Shown: positions 32,446 through 44,868 of the stretch, piece after piece
How the letters are laid out: every line of letters begins with the position of its first letter
Numbering within the stretch: the stretch's first letter is position 1
Assembly (NCBI GenBank): GCA_030681035.1
Contig: JAUXUI010000099.1
Span: 1-50,276 of the forward strand
Direction: 5' to 3'
Origin: Lysobacteraceae bacterium
GTDB taxonomy: Bacteria > Pseudomonadota > Gammaproteobacteria > Xanthomonadales > Xanthomonadaceae
Length of the DNA stretch: 50,276 nucleotides
Program-made: the position numbers and the translations under genes
The notes under the pieces: generated by a model
What the model was told of the DNA's origin: nothing
The model's input: the letters and a program-made list of their open reading frames with translations, nothing else
Database searches by the model: none

Positions 32446-35430
32446 TTAGAAACTGATCTTGGTACCGAACTGGATCGTCCGCGGTGGACCTGCAAGGCCC
32501 TGCGGTGAACCAAAGTTCGGATTGTTCTGGATGCCCTCGAACGGAATGAATCCATCGCGGCCGCCGATATTGGTGGTGTCGAACACGTTGATCGCTTCCA
32601 CAAACACGCTCAGCGTCTGTCCACCCTGGAACATGCTCAACTTGAAATCCTTCTGCAGACGCACATCAATCTGTTTGAAGCCAAAAAAGCCTGGTTGATT
32701 GCCAGAGTTATCGACCACCACGTTGCGACCGAAGCCATTGGACAGATCAATTACCTGGAACGGCTGGCCTGAGGACAGTTGGGTTAGAGTCGAGAACTTG
32801 AATCCCCATGGCAGATCGACGATACCGTTGATGACGATGCGATGGCGCTCATCAGCCGCGTTGGGGTGGAACGGTTCTTCTTGAGGGTTGATGAAATCGA
32901 AGTTGAAGGTCTTGGCGCGCTGCTTTGCATAAGCCAGCGTGTAGGCAATACCCACGCCCCAGCCCGATGCCTGGGTGTAGGGTTTATCGAATGTGAAGTA
33001 CACGGCGCTGAACCGCGTTTCCTGTGCGTTGACGCCAGCGACGACGGTGCCGAAGTTGCCCTCGTCACGCGGGGTCGGAATGAAGTCCAGCACGCCATTG
33101 TTGTCGCGATCGAACCGCGATCGGTTGGCCGGGAAGAACGCGATATCGTCCTTGCCGCGAATGTGGCTCAGGGTCAACGACGAGTTGAAGTTGGTATCGA
33201 ACATCGTAAAGCGCTGACGCACGCCGAGGCTGAACTGGTCCGAATGCGGAGGCTTGAGGTTGTTGTTGACCACGCGGATCTCACGACCAGGATCGAAGCC
33301 GGTGCCGAACAGCGCCAGCAGCGCTTCACGGTTGACACCGGCGAGTTGGTCGATCTGGATGGTCGGCTGGCCGAAGCGCGGCAAGCCGTCTTGCGAGAAG
33401 AAGAACACGCGCTGCGCGAAGTTGCTCAGCACCGCCTCCTCGGCGGCGACGCGAAACAACGTGCGATCAAACGAACGGCCCCAGCCGCCGAACAGCACGG
33501 TACTCTCATCGCCGTTGAAGTCGTACGAGAACCCGAGACGCGGCTGGAAAGCCTTCTTGTAGGGATTGCGGTTGCTGCCGGTCGAGATGAAATCATCGGC
33601 GCGGAAATTGACCGCATCGGGCGCGGGCTGTCGGCCCTCTGCGGCTCCAGCGGCCGCATCAGCTGCAATGGATTGCTCCAGCAAGCGCAAGGTGGCGGCG
33701 ATGTCGTCGGGTGTCTCGAAATTCTTGTTGTTGGCGTTGCTCTCGTAATCCCAGCGTATGCCGAGATTGAGCGTGAGTTTGTCGGTGACTTCCCAGTCGT
33801 CCTGCAGGAAGATGCCGTACTGGGTATTGTTGACGTTGACATTGGGATCGCCGATGCCGATCCGCGCTTCCGCCGGGAAGCTGAAATCCAACCCCAGCGA
33901 CGGCTCATTGATGAACGTGAACAGGGGATCGACGAATGCGCCGAACTTGACGTCCGCCTCCGCCGCCGCCACCCGCACGCCGGCCTTGATCACGTGATTG
34001 CCGTGCCAGTTCAGATCGGCAAAAGTGATGTTGTCGCGAAACGTGTAGACGGTGTCGTTGATGTCCTGCTCGAACGGCTGGCCGCCCAAGGCGATGACGT
34101 TGCGAAAATCGAGGGCAACGCCGCCTGAGTTGACGGGCCTTGGGTTGAACGTGGCGTCACGATAATCGAAGCTGAATTCGTTGGTGAACGCGTCGCCGAA
34201 ATACTGGTGCCGCGCACGCACGGTGGTTACCGGGTTGTGGATCTCGTTGGCGCGCTCAAGACTGGTTTGTCCGCCAAAGTCGCGAATATCGTTTTCGCGA
34301 CGCACATTGACCGACAGTTCGACCGCCTGACGATCGCTGATGTCCCAGTTGAGCTTGCCGAAATACAGATCCTCGCGAAAGTTGCTGCTCTTGGTGCCGG
34401 CAAATTGTTGCGGATCAAAGCCGAGCTGCGCCTGCTGCTCCGGCGTCACGAAACCCGGCGTCACCGTGTTGTTGCGGGTCTGGTCGTTGCCCTCGTAGGA
34501 CACGAAGAAGAACAGCTTGTCCTTGATCAGCGGCCCGCCCAGCGCGGCGCCGTACTGGTCGCGCGAGAAAGCGGGCTTGGATTGGTTGTTGCGCTTCTGG
34601 AAGAAGTCCTTCTCGACCAGCGATTTGCGCGCAAACAATCCGAACGCTTCGCCATGCAACTCGTTGGTACCGGACTTGGTCACCGCGGTGATCACCGAGG
34701 ATCCCGCCTGCTCGTATTCCGCCTTGAAGTTCTGGGTCAGTACCTTGAACTCCTGCACCGCCAGCTGGCTGAACGGGTTGCCGCGACTGCTGTCCTGGCC
34801 CGCCACGCCGCCCTGCTGAATGTTGCTCTTGAGCGATACGCCATCGATGAACACGTTGGTCTGGCCGGACGACAGCGAATCGCCCTGGGCATTGGACGCA
34901 CCACCGGAAAACTGCTGGCGGAACTCGTCGCGCGAAATGCGTACGCCCGGCGCGAGCTGCGCAAAGTTGAGGAAATTGCGGCTACCCTGCGGCAGACTCT
35001 CGATCTGTTCAGTAGTGACGTTGGTGCCGATTTCGGACGTGCGCATTTCCACCGCGAGCGCCGAGCCAACCACCTTGACCGTTTCCAGCGTTACCCCTTC
35101 GGCCTCACCCAGATCGACGGTCAGGGTTTGCGCGACCTGCAGGCGGATCACTCTTTCAAATGCGCGCTCATGGGAGATGGCCTTGATGGCGTATGTGGCT
35201 GGCCTGAGCCCGGAGATGACATAGCTGCCATCGGCCCGCGTTTCGACACTGCGCGACACGCCGGTCTCCGGATTTAGCGCTTCGACCAACACGCCCGCGG
35301 GCGCATCTGCAATCGTGCCACGTACGGTGCCAGTAGAGAGCTGCGCTTGCGCCGGCGACCCCATCATCAGCAACAACGCCACCACCATTACCTGGCAAGT
35401 CCCACCAGTCATGCTCAAGAACTTGTTCAT
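32446..35430 (-). CDS. TonB-dependent receptor, Oar-like
   Basis: The 994-residue outer-membrane protein has a signal peptide ending AQA and a carboxypeptidase-regulatory-like beta-sandwich at about residues 33-100 (VRGTIADAPAGVLVEALNPETG, GSYVISGLRPATY). A plug domain with SLPQGSRNFLNFAQLAPGV and a long beta-barrel follow, ending in Phe (TIQFGTKISF). This is the Oar-like group abundant in Xanthomonadales. The ATG at 35430 has GAGGGG upstream. From its place in the cluster it probably imports the oligosaccharide that the GH144-type enzyme and ABC system then handle. Oar-like receptors have other ligands elsewhere, so the substrate is inferred. Confidence 0.92.
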   Translation of the reverse strand: MNKFLSMTGGTCQVMVVALLLMMGSPAQAQLSTGTVRGTIADAPAGVLVEALNPETGVSRSVETRADGSYVISGLRPATYAIKAISHERAFERVIRLQVAQTLTVDLGEAEGVTLETVKVVGSALAVEMRTSEIGTNVTTEQIESLPQGSRNFLNFAQLAPGVRISRDEFRQQFSGGASNAQGDSLSSGQTNVFIDGVSLKSNIQQGGVAGQDSSRGNPFSQLAVQEFKVLTQNFKAEYEQAGSSVITAVTKSGTNELHGEAFGLFARKSLVEKDFFQKRNNQSKPAFSRDQYGAALGGPLIKDKLFFFVSYEGNDQTRNNTVTPGFVTPEQQAQLGFDPQQFAGTKSSNFREDLYFGKLNWDISDRQAVELSVNVRRENDIRDFGGQTSLERANEIHNPVTTVRARHQYFGDAFTNEFSFDYRDATFNPRPVNSGGVALDFRNVIALGGQPFEQDINDTVYTFRDNITFADLNWHGNHVIKAGVRVAAAEADVKFGAFVDPLFTFINEPSLGLDFSFPAEARIGIGDPNVNVNNTQYGIFLQDDWEVTDKLTLNLGIRWDYESNANNKNFETPDDIAATLRLLEQSIAADAAAGAAEGRQPAPDAVNFRADDFISTGSNRNPYKKAFQPRLGFSYDFNGDESTVLFGGWGRSFDRTLFRVAAEEAVLSNFAQRVFFFSQDGLPRFGQPTIQIDQLAGVNREALLALFGTGFDPGREIRVVNNNLKPPHSDQFSLGVRQRFTMFDTNFNSSLTLSHIRGKDDIAFFPANRSRFDRDNNGVLDFIPTPRDEGNFGTVVAGVNAQETRFSAVYFTFDKPYTQASGWGVGIAYTLAYAKQRAKTFNFDFINPQEEPFHPNAADERHRIVINGIVDLPWGFKFSTLTQLSSGQPFQVIDLSNGFGRNVVVDNSGNQPGFFGFKQIDVRLQKDFKLSMFQGGQTLSVFVEAINVFDTTNIGGRDGFIPFEGIQNNPNFGSPQGLAGPPRTIQFGTKISF

Positions 35431-35450
35431 ATCCCCTCACCCCAGTTGTG

Positions 35451-35480
35451 ATTATGAGTTGCCGATCCCCGACCGACCAA
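35451..35480 (-). promoter_or_regulatory. Possible sigma70 promoter of the TonB receptor gene
   Basis: On the minus strand TTGGTC (35480-35475) and CATAAT (35456-35451) are 18 bases apart, just before the ribosome-binding site of the receptor gene. The implied leader is only about 14 bases. No LacI-type operator is visible in this 115-bp gap. Confidence 0.3.
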
Positions 35481-35545
35481 TACTTGCACCGACATTACTG
35501 CCGCCGCAGCCGTGTTCACGGCCTGCGCACCGGCTGACCGCCCCT

Positions 35546-36595
35546 TCAGGCAGGACGACCGCCTGAACCCAGCACCCGTAGATTGCTGTTTGACACCCGT
35601 GACGCACCACACGAGCCGCGAACCACCAACTGGGTTCGCAATAGCGTTTCCTGACCTTGAACTTTCGCTGGATCTTCAATGACGCTGACCAGGCGCTCCA
35701 ATGCGACTGTGCCGAGATCGGCGATCGGCACCGACACCGTCGTCAACGCCGGGCGCACAAAACGCGCCGTTGGAATGTTGTCGTAGCCAACCACCGCCAC
35801 GTCCTCTGGCACTCGGACCCCGGCCTCGGCGAGCGCGAGCAAGCACCCTATCGCCATCATGTCGTTGGCGGCGAACACCGCATCGGGCCGCTCGGCGAGC
35901 GCCACGACCTGCTGGCCGGCACGAAACCCGGATGGTTCGTTGAAGTCGCCATGCATCACCAGTGGCTGGTAGTCCGGTTCCAAGGCGCTCAATGCCTCGC
36001 GAAACCCCCGCAAACGCTCGACCGCATCGTGGTTATTGTTGGGGCCCGAGACGAACGCAATCCGCTTGCGGCCGCTGCGATGTAGATGGCGCACCATCTG
36101 TACCGCACCGCCGTAGTTGTCCACCGCGACGCAGGCATGCGGGGCTGCGCCTGCCGGCGCATTGATCAACACCGCCGGCAGCGACTCGTGCAATTGCTCG
36201 GCATAAAACTGGGCGGTCGCAGTGGGCGACATGATCAGCAAACCATCGACGCGGCCGCGCATCATCTTCAATGCAGCAGTCGTATCGGACAAATCACCAT
36301 GCGAGCTTGACAGCAACAGGTGCAAGCCCTGAATACGCGCAGCGGCGTCAATCCCGCGGATCAGTTCGGAAAAGAACTCGCCATGCATGTCCGGCAGCAA
36401 CACCCCGATGGTCTGGGTACGCCGGGTAACCAAGCTTTGGGCCGCACCATGCGGCGTGTAGCGCAACTCGCGCATCACTTCCAGGATGCGCGCACTGGTC
36501 GCCGGGGTCACGTTGGCATGACCGTTCATGGCCCGCGACACCGTTGCCACCGATACGCCAGCGGCGAGCGCAACCTCTTTGATGGTAATGGACAC
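35546..36595 (-). CDS. LacI-family transcriptional regulator
   Basis: The 349-residue product has an N-terminal LacI helix-turn-helix (TIKEVALAAGVSVATVSRAMNG, residues 3-24), the hinge-helix region, and a periplasmic-binding-protein-like effector domain from about residue 60, with TIGVLLPDMHGEFF, GPNNNHDAVERLRGF and FAANDMMAIGCL. It should repress the cluster until its sugar effector binds. The start is a GTG at 36595 with GAGGGG nine bases upstream. Its own promoter region holds an operator of the type also found before bgl, so autoregulation is likely. The last 20 residues are an unconserved tail. Confidence 0.94.
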   Translation of the reverse strand: MSITIKEVALAAGVSVATVSRAMNGHANVTPATSARILEVMRELRYTPHGAAQSLVTRRTQTIGVLLPDMHGEFFSELIRGIDAAARIQGLHLLLSSSHGDLSDTTAALKMMRGRVDGLLIMSPTATAQFYAEQLHESLPAVLINAPAGAAPHACVAVDNYGGAVQMVRHLHRSGRKRIAFVSGPNNNHDAVERLRGFREALSALEPDYQPLVMHGDFNEPSGFRAGQQVVALAERPDAVFAANDMMAIGCLLALAEAGVRVPEDVAVVGYDNIPTARFVRPALTTVSVPIADLGTVALERLVSVIEDPAKVQGQETLLRTQLVVRGSCGASRVSNSNLRVLGSGGRPA

Positions 36596-36651
36596 GCGTC
36601 ATACCCCTCAACACAGCCCTGTCGACCGGGTCGACTTCGCTTGCGTCAAAA

Positions 36652-36665
36652 TGTAAACGTTTTCA
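36652..36665. promoter_or_regulatory. LacI-family operator upstream of the regulator gene
   Basis: TGTAAACGTTTTCA matches the symmetric TGTAAACGTTTACA at 13 of 14 positions. It lies 57 bp before the GTG start of the LacI-family gene and resembles the site before bgl (23051-23064), pointing to one regulator for both. Confidence 0.72.
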
Positions 36666-36804
36666 TTGCACGCGTCATCTTGCGCCGCAGCATTGCTCTT
36701 GTCCCCATAATTCCTGTGCTTCGGTAAATTTCATGCGGCAACACAGCATCCGCGACCGATACCGACAGCGACCACCAACACCGCTGCAGCGTCGGGATGT
36801 CGCT

Positions 36805-37044
36805 GCGCGCAAGCTGCTGCAAGCTTTCCTCACCAACGCCCGCCGCGAACGCTGGCATTGCCTGCGCATCATCCACGGCAAAGGCCTGAGCTCGGAACGC
36901 GGCGAATCGGTATTGCGGCCATTGGTCGCACACCTGCTCAGCCTGCGCGGCGACGTGCTCGCGTTCGCCTCGGCACCGCAAAATCAGGGTGGCGGTGGCG
37001 CTACGCTGGTGTTGTTGCAAAGCCGCCCGCGCCGCGCGGGTTAA
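36805..37044 (+). pseudogene. smr gene 3' fragment (truncated duplicate)
   Basis: This segment encodes the last third of an Smr domain (ARKLLQAFLTNA through HGKGLSS to QNQGGGGATLVL) in an open frame ending at 37044. It aligns gaplessly to 21413-21623 of the complete smr gene. The N-terminal half with LDLHG is missing, and sequence before 36805 is unrelated, so it is a remnant. It keeps a five-residue C-terminal extension (RPRRAG end) that the complete copy lacks, perhaps the original end of the gene. An ATG at 36733 could open this frame through unrelated sequence, but a functional protein is unlikely. Confidence 0.85.
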
Positions 37045-37166
37045 GCACTAGCGCGTTGTGATCGGCAAGCCACGGATCAGCAGGCAGCGACGAACCCGAC
37101 AGCGCCCGAGTGGCATTTCTCGGCTTCATCTGCTCGGCCGCGCTTGCGCCGGCCGATGCGCGTTCG

Positions 37167-37234
37167 GTCGCCCACAGGGTGGGCTCCTACAAATTGCGGT
37201 TGCGCTGACTGTAGGAGCCCACCCTGTGGGCGAC
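37167..37234. repeat. Palindromic intergenic repeat, family A, copy 2
   Basis: Perfect 25-bp arms (37167-37191 and 37210-37234) are identical to those at 14793-14862 but enclose a different 18-bp loop. A second small hairpin follows at 37237-37254 (GCCTGCC-GGTA-GGCAGGC). It lies between the smr fragment and the truD stop, which are convergent. Confidence 0.9.
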
Positions 37235-37273
37235 CTGCCTGCCGGTAGGCAGGCTGAGCGAAGCAGGACTGAG

Positions 37274-38320
37274 TTACCGACAGATTCCCAGCGCAAACAG
37301 CACCGCAGTCGCGTAGGCGCCCGGTGGCAACTCGAAGCCCAGCCGCAGGGTGCTGGCATCCAGCCATTGCCAGTCCATGGCCGCCGGCAGCAGACGCAGG
37401 GCGCGCGATTCCATGGTGAGTCCGGCGCGCTCCAGGCCGTCGCGGATCGCCTCGCTCCCCGCCAGCGCCGCGAGCAATTGCGCGGCTGCCGGTTCGCCTT
37501 GGCGCAAGCCGCCTCGGCCCCACAGCGGTCCGGCCGGATGGATATCGTGGTTATGGACCCGCTCGCGCAACTGCGCGCTGAACGGCTCAGGGCCGAACAC
37601 GCTGCGACTGCCGTCCAGCATCCACACGTCGCCGTCGACGCCGGTATTCCAGGTTCCCGCCTGTACCCGTACATGCAAAACCGCGTTGAACAAGGCCGAG
37701 CGCGCTGCCGAAAGCAGGATGCTGCGTTGCTCGCGGCCGGCCCGACGACCGGCGAACATCGCGCGCGCTGCATCGAGGTTGCCACCGTCATGGCCGAAGC
37801 GCTGTTCGCCAAAATAGTTGGCCACCCCGCTGCACTGAATCTGCCGCAGCCGTTCTTCGATGGCGATGCGATCCCCACTGATCTCACGCAGCACTAGTGC
37901 AAAGCGATTGCCGGCCAGCGCGCCGCGTTGCAGCTTGCGTGCATGCCAATCGCTGGCCAGCACGCATAATCCCTCGCTCGGCAAGGTGTCGAGCGCAGGC
38001 GCCTGCCGCTTGGGCAAATGCACACTGAACCGCTGCCGGGTGATGGCGTGGCGATCCTTCATCCCGGCGTAGCTCACCGCCATCGGCGCCACCCCGGCCC
38101 AACGCGCCAGCAACCCGGCGACAAAGGCGGTGTTCATGCCGGTCTTTTCGATTTCCAGCAGCAGGTGTTCGCCTTCGCCGGATGGCGCGAACGCGGGCAA
38201 TTCCTCAACCCGGAAATCAGCCGGCTCGACCCGGAACCGGGCAGCGAGTACCGCTTCGCCATGACAGCGCGCCAATGGCGCCGGCGGTGCCCACTGCGAA
38301 CGATCTGCGGCTTCGCTCAT
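37274..38320 (-). CDS. truD: tRNA pseudouridine(13) synthase TruD
   Basis: The 348-residue product has the TruD catalytic motif AGMKDRHA with the nucleophilic Asp at D89, and N-terminal FRVEELPAF. The family insertion domain follows [15 protein letters not shown], a signature of TruD. It converts U13 of tRNA-Glu to pseudouridine. The length agrees with E. coli TruD (349). The ATG at 38320 overlaps the ispF stop as ATGA. It is the last gene of the core operon on this strand; surE would normally follow in related genomes, but the sugar cluster and smr intervene. Confidence 0.95.
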   Translation of the reverse strand: MSEAADRSQWAPPAPLARCHGEAVLAARFRVEPADFRVEELPAFAPSGEGEHLLLEIEKTGMNTAFVAGLLARWAGVAPMAVSYAGMKDRHAITRQRFSVHLPKRQAPALDTLPSEGLCVLASDWHARKLQRGALAGNRFALVLREISGDRIAIEERLRQIQCSGVANYFGEQRFGHDGGNLDAARAMFAGRRAGREQRSILLSAARSALFNAVLHVRVQAGTWNTGVDGDVWMLDGSRSVFGPEPFSAQLRERVHNHDIHPAGPLWGRGGLRQGEPAAAQLLAALAGSEAIRDGLERAGLTMESRALRLLPAAMDWQWLDASTLRLGFELPPGAYATAVLFALGICR

Positions 38321-38802
38321 GCCGCTACCAGCAACACGATTGCCATGGCAGCAATCCCTTCGCGCCGGCCTTCAAACCCCAGGCCTTCGGTAGTGGTGGC
38401 CTTGACGCTTACCTGTGCCAGCGCCACCCCGAGTACATCGGCCAGTGCGCTACGGATGACTTCGCGGTGTGGGCCGATTTTTGGCCGCTCGCAGATCACG
38501 GTGATATCGGCATTGCCGAGGCGCCAGCCGGCATCGAGAATCAACCCGCCACAGTGGCGCAAGAAATGGCGGCTGTCGCTGCCCTTCCAGCGCGGATCAC
38601 TGGGCGGAAAATGCTGGCCGATATCGCCCAACGCCAACGCACCCAGCATGGCATCGCACAGGGCATGGATCACCACGTCGCCATCGGAATGCGCGATCAC
38701 GCCCGCATCGTGGGCAACGCGCACGCCGCCCAGCATCAGGTGGTCACCCGGCGCGAACGCATGCACGTCGTAGCCCTGGCCAATGCGGAATGTGCTGGTC
38801 AT
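38317..38802 (-). CDS. ispF: 2-C-methyl-D-erythritol 2,4-cyclodiphosphate synthase
   Basis: The 161-residue product shows GYDVHAF with metal ligands D12 and H14, and [18 protein letters not shown] with H46. [19 protein letters not shown] lies near the C-terminus. IspF makes the cyclic diphosphate intermediate of the MEP isoprenoid pathway as a trimer. The start at 38802 is chosen because it begins the conserved N-terminus directly. It overlaps truD by 4 bp. A 178-bp gap with a palindromic repeat separates it from ispD, the preceding pathway gene. Confidence 0.96.
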   Translation of the reverse strand: MTSTFRIGQGYDVHAFAPGDHLMLGGVRVAHDAGVIAHSDGDVVIHALCDAMLGALALGDIGQHFPPSDPRWKGSDSRHFLRHCGGLILDAGWRLGNADITVICERPKIGPHREVIRSALADVLGVALAQVSVKATTTEGLGFEGRREGIAAMAIVLLVAA

Positions 38803-38857
38803 GCGGGATATCCTGAAAAGAAGCTGAGGACAATGCACGGCGACACTGCGGCAAAAA

Positions 38858-38932
38858 GTAGGATGGGTAGAGCGCAGCGAAACCCATCGCTATCTGGCAA
38901 CGATGGGTTTCGCTGCGCTCTACCCATCCTAC
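38858..38932. repeat. Palindromic intergenic repeat, family B, copy 1
   Basis: Perfect 32-bp arms at 38858-38889 and 38901-38932 (core GGATGGGTAGAGCGCAGCG) enclose an 11-bp loop. A near-identical copy is at 50092-50165. It lies in the ispD-ispF gap, so a long stem forms within the operon transcript. Confidence 0.92.
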
Positions 38933-38980
38933 GATTACCCGGGCAGCGACCAACCGAGCGCAGCGAAGACGTACACCCAC

Positions 38981-39667
38981 TCACGCGCGCTGCCCCAACA
39001 CGAACTCGGCCAGCGCAAAGTCGGCCTGGGTGGTGACCTTGATATTGTCTTCTCGGCCCTCGACCAGCAGCGGCCGCAGCCCAAGCTGCTCGATCGCCAT
39101 CGCCTCGTCACTGACCTCGATGCCTGCCGCCAGCGCCGCATCCAGCGCGCGGGTGAGCAGGCCACGCGCGAACAGTTGCGGAGTGAACACCCGCCACAAT
39201 CCATCGCGCGGTGCGGTGCCGATGTCCTCGCGGGCGGTGTTGGCGTGTTTCAGGGTGTCACGCAGCGGCGCCCCCAGCAGCGCACCCACCGGATGCCCGG
39301 CGGCGGCGGCGAGCAGGCGGGTGATGTCGTTGCGGGTGATGCATGGCCGCGCCGCATCGTGTACCAGCACCGGGTCGGCAGCGCTGACGTTGTCGGGCAG
39401 CGCGAGCAGCCCGGCGCGCACCGATTCGGCGCGCTGCGCACCGCCGATGCAGGTCAGCACCGGCTTGTCATGGATGCGCCCGATGCCCGGCCAGTGCGTA
39501 TCGTCTGCTGCAAGCACCACCATCACGCCATCGATGTCCGGATGCGCCAGCACTGCTTGCAGCGTATGCATGATCAACGGCTGGCCCAACAGCGGCAGGT
39601 ATTGTTTCGGCAACGGCCCGCCCACGCGCGCGCCCTGGCCCGCCGCCGGCATCACCAGCCAGGTCAC
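38981..39667 (-). CDS. ispD: 2-C-methyl-D-erythritol 4-phosphate cytidylyltransferase
   Basis: The 228-residue product carries PAAGQGARVGGPLPKQYLPL (the CTP-binding loop, G-rich with conserved Arg and Lys), VHDAARPC near residue 102 and VSDEAMAIEQLG near 180. It couples CTP to methylerythritol phosphate in the MEP pathway. The start is a GTG at 39667 overlapping the ftsB stop as GTGA; no ATG lies upstream in the conserved region. The length is typical (about 230). Coupling to ftsB is common in gammaproteobacteria. Confidence 0.95.
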   Translation of the reverse strand: MTWLVMPAAGQGARVGGPLPKQYLPLLGQPLIMHTLQAVLAHPDIDGVMVVLAADDTHWPGIGRIHDKPVLTCIGGAQRAESVRAGLLALPDNVSAADPVLVHDAARPCITRNDITRLLAAAAGHPVGALLGAPLRDTLKHANTAREDIGTAPRDGLWRVFTPQLFARGLLTRALDAALAAGIEVSDEAMAIEQLGLRPLLVEGREDNIKVTTQADFALAEFVLGQRA

Positions 39668-39978
39668 TGCCCACCCTTATCGGCGGCAGCGGGCGGCAGA
39701 TCGCCGGCATCGACTACACGGTAAAACACCTCGCCCGGCTTGATCATGCCCAGTTCGGTTCGCGCGCGTTCTTCCAGCGCCGCTTCGCCCTGTTTGAGAT
39801 CGGTCACTTCCGCCGCCAAAGCGTCGTTGCGCGCGGTCAACTGCGCATTTTCGCGCTGTTGCACGCGCACGCTCACCGCCAGCTCACGGACATCGCGGAT
39901 GCCGCCCGCGCCGTTGAACAACTGCCAGCCCAGCATCAGCAGCAGCACGACCAGCACGATGGCGAGCACGCGCAGCAT
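39664..39978 (-). CDS. ftsB: Cell division protein FtsB
   Basis: The 104-residue bitopic protein has a membrane helix at about residues 3-20 and then a coiled coil at about 28-70 (VRVQQRENAQLTARNDALAAE). The conserved ARTELGMIKPGEVFYRV motif precedes a short periplasmic tail. FtsB joins FtsL and FtsQ in the divisome and links early and late division steps. It lies 8 bp after eno and overlaps ispD, the usual eno-ftsB-ispD arrangement. Confidence 0.95.
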   Translation of the reverse strand: MLRVLAIVLVVLLLMLGWQLFNGAGGIRDVRELAVSVRVQQRENAQLTARNDALAAEVTDLKQGEAALEERARTELGMIKPGEVFYRVVDAGDLPPAAADKGGQ

Positions 39979-39986
39979 GGCGCCGG

Positions 39987-42165
<2,179 letters not shown>

Positions 42166-42184
42166 CGGTGTTGGCCCGCCATCA

Positions 42185-44020
<1,836 letters not shown>

Positions 44021-44341
44021 TTACGGTTTCCACCAACCTGCGGCCAGCGTGCTCAAAAGCAAAGCATCTCACCGGCCGGCGACCGGCTATCTTCGAAGCA
44101 AAGCAAAGCGTTTCACCGGCCTGCGGCCGGCGAGGCCCTCACACGGCGGAAAAGGCCCGACGCCTTGCGCCGGGCGCACGTCGGTGCGGCTCCTGCCGCA
44201 CCGATCCGCTGCGCATCTGGGCAACCGCAGGCCGGCGCCGAACTCGCAGCCATGTGCTTTAAACACCGGCGCCTATTCCCTGCGCTTGCCTGCGATGCTC
44301 GCCGTGCTTTACGGCGCGTTGTCGCAATCGGCCCGCACATT

Positions 44342-44397
44342 CGGCAACTGCTCCTGCGTTGCTCTACCTCGGCAACTGCTCCTGCGTTGCTCTACCT
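44342..44397. repeat. Perfect 28-bp tandem duplication
   Basis: A 28-bp unit containing GGCAACTGCTCCTGCGTTG occurs twice head to tail without a mismatch (44342-44369 and 44370-44397). Complete identity points to a recent slippage or duplication event. Confidence 0.92.
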
Positions 44398-44653
44398 CCT
44401 GCATCCATGCAGTCGTCCGGCATCCATGCCGTCGCCCTGTGCTGCACATCGGCTTTTCCGTTCCATCCCGCTGCACTCATTTGTTTCCCATCGCACCTTG
44501 TAGCCCGGGTTGGAGGCCCGCAGGGCCGTAACCCGGGACCGCGTCATCGTTGCGATTGCTCGATGACAAACACGGCGGTGCGCGCCGTGACGCAAGCTTC
44601 GCCCTGTCTTTGCGTTCTTTGCGTTCTTTGCGTCCTTTGCGGACCCTTGCTGT

Positions 44654-44728
44654 TCCCGAGGTCCCGAGGTCCCGAGGTCCCGAGGTCCCGAGGTCCCGAG
44701 GTCCCGAGGTCCCGAGGTCCCGAGTCCC
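44654..44728. repeat. Tandem array of the 8-bp unit TCCCGAGG
   Basis: Nine consecutive units, the last lacking one base, end in TCCC. This is a simple-sequence array prone to copy-number change, lying about 140 bp before the pullulanase start. A shorter related array in inverted orientation follows the gene at 49128-49160. Confidence 0.93.
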
Positions 44729-44868
44729 ATGCGCTGAATACGTATGCAAACGGTAGTCGCGCGCAGCACATGCGCCTAGCATCGAAACCGTGATCCAGAT
44801 CACGCTGGTTGCTGTCGCCATGGGCGCAGCAGCCGGGCTCAGATGCAATGACCCTGGGAGGGGTAGCC

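Larger units (their letters stand above)
21638..37015. other. Putative acquired carbohydrate-utilisation island
   Basis: About 15 kb lies between two direct copies of the smr 3' end and separates surE/smr from truD, which are neighbours in related Xanthomonadales. All intact genes inside serve sugar uptake, glycan hydrolysis or their control. No integrase, tRNA or transposase gene is present. Recombination between smr segments of related strains is therefore a likelier route than site-specific integration. The boundaries are inferred, not proven. Confidence 0.55.

Noticed and set aside
21638-37015. Integrase-driven genomic island with att sites
   Set aside because: No integrase, excisionase or tRNA gene is present, and the flanking repeats are about 211 bp and diverged, unlike short identical att sites.
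36733-37044. Functional second Smr protein
   Set aside because: The first 24 codons are unrelated to Smr and the LDLHG half of the domain is missing, so it is a remnant.
44654-44728. Possible CRISPR array
   Set aside because: The 8-bp units are contiguous with no spacers and no cas genes lie nearby; it is a simple tandem repeat.
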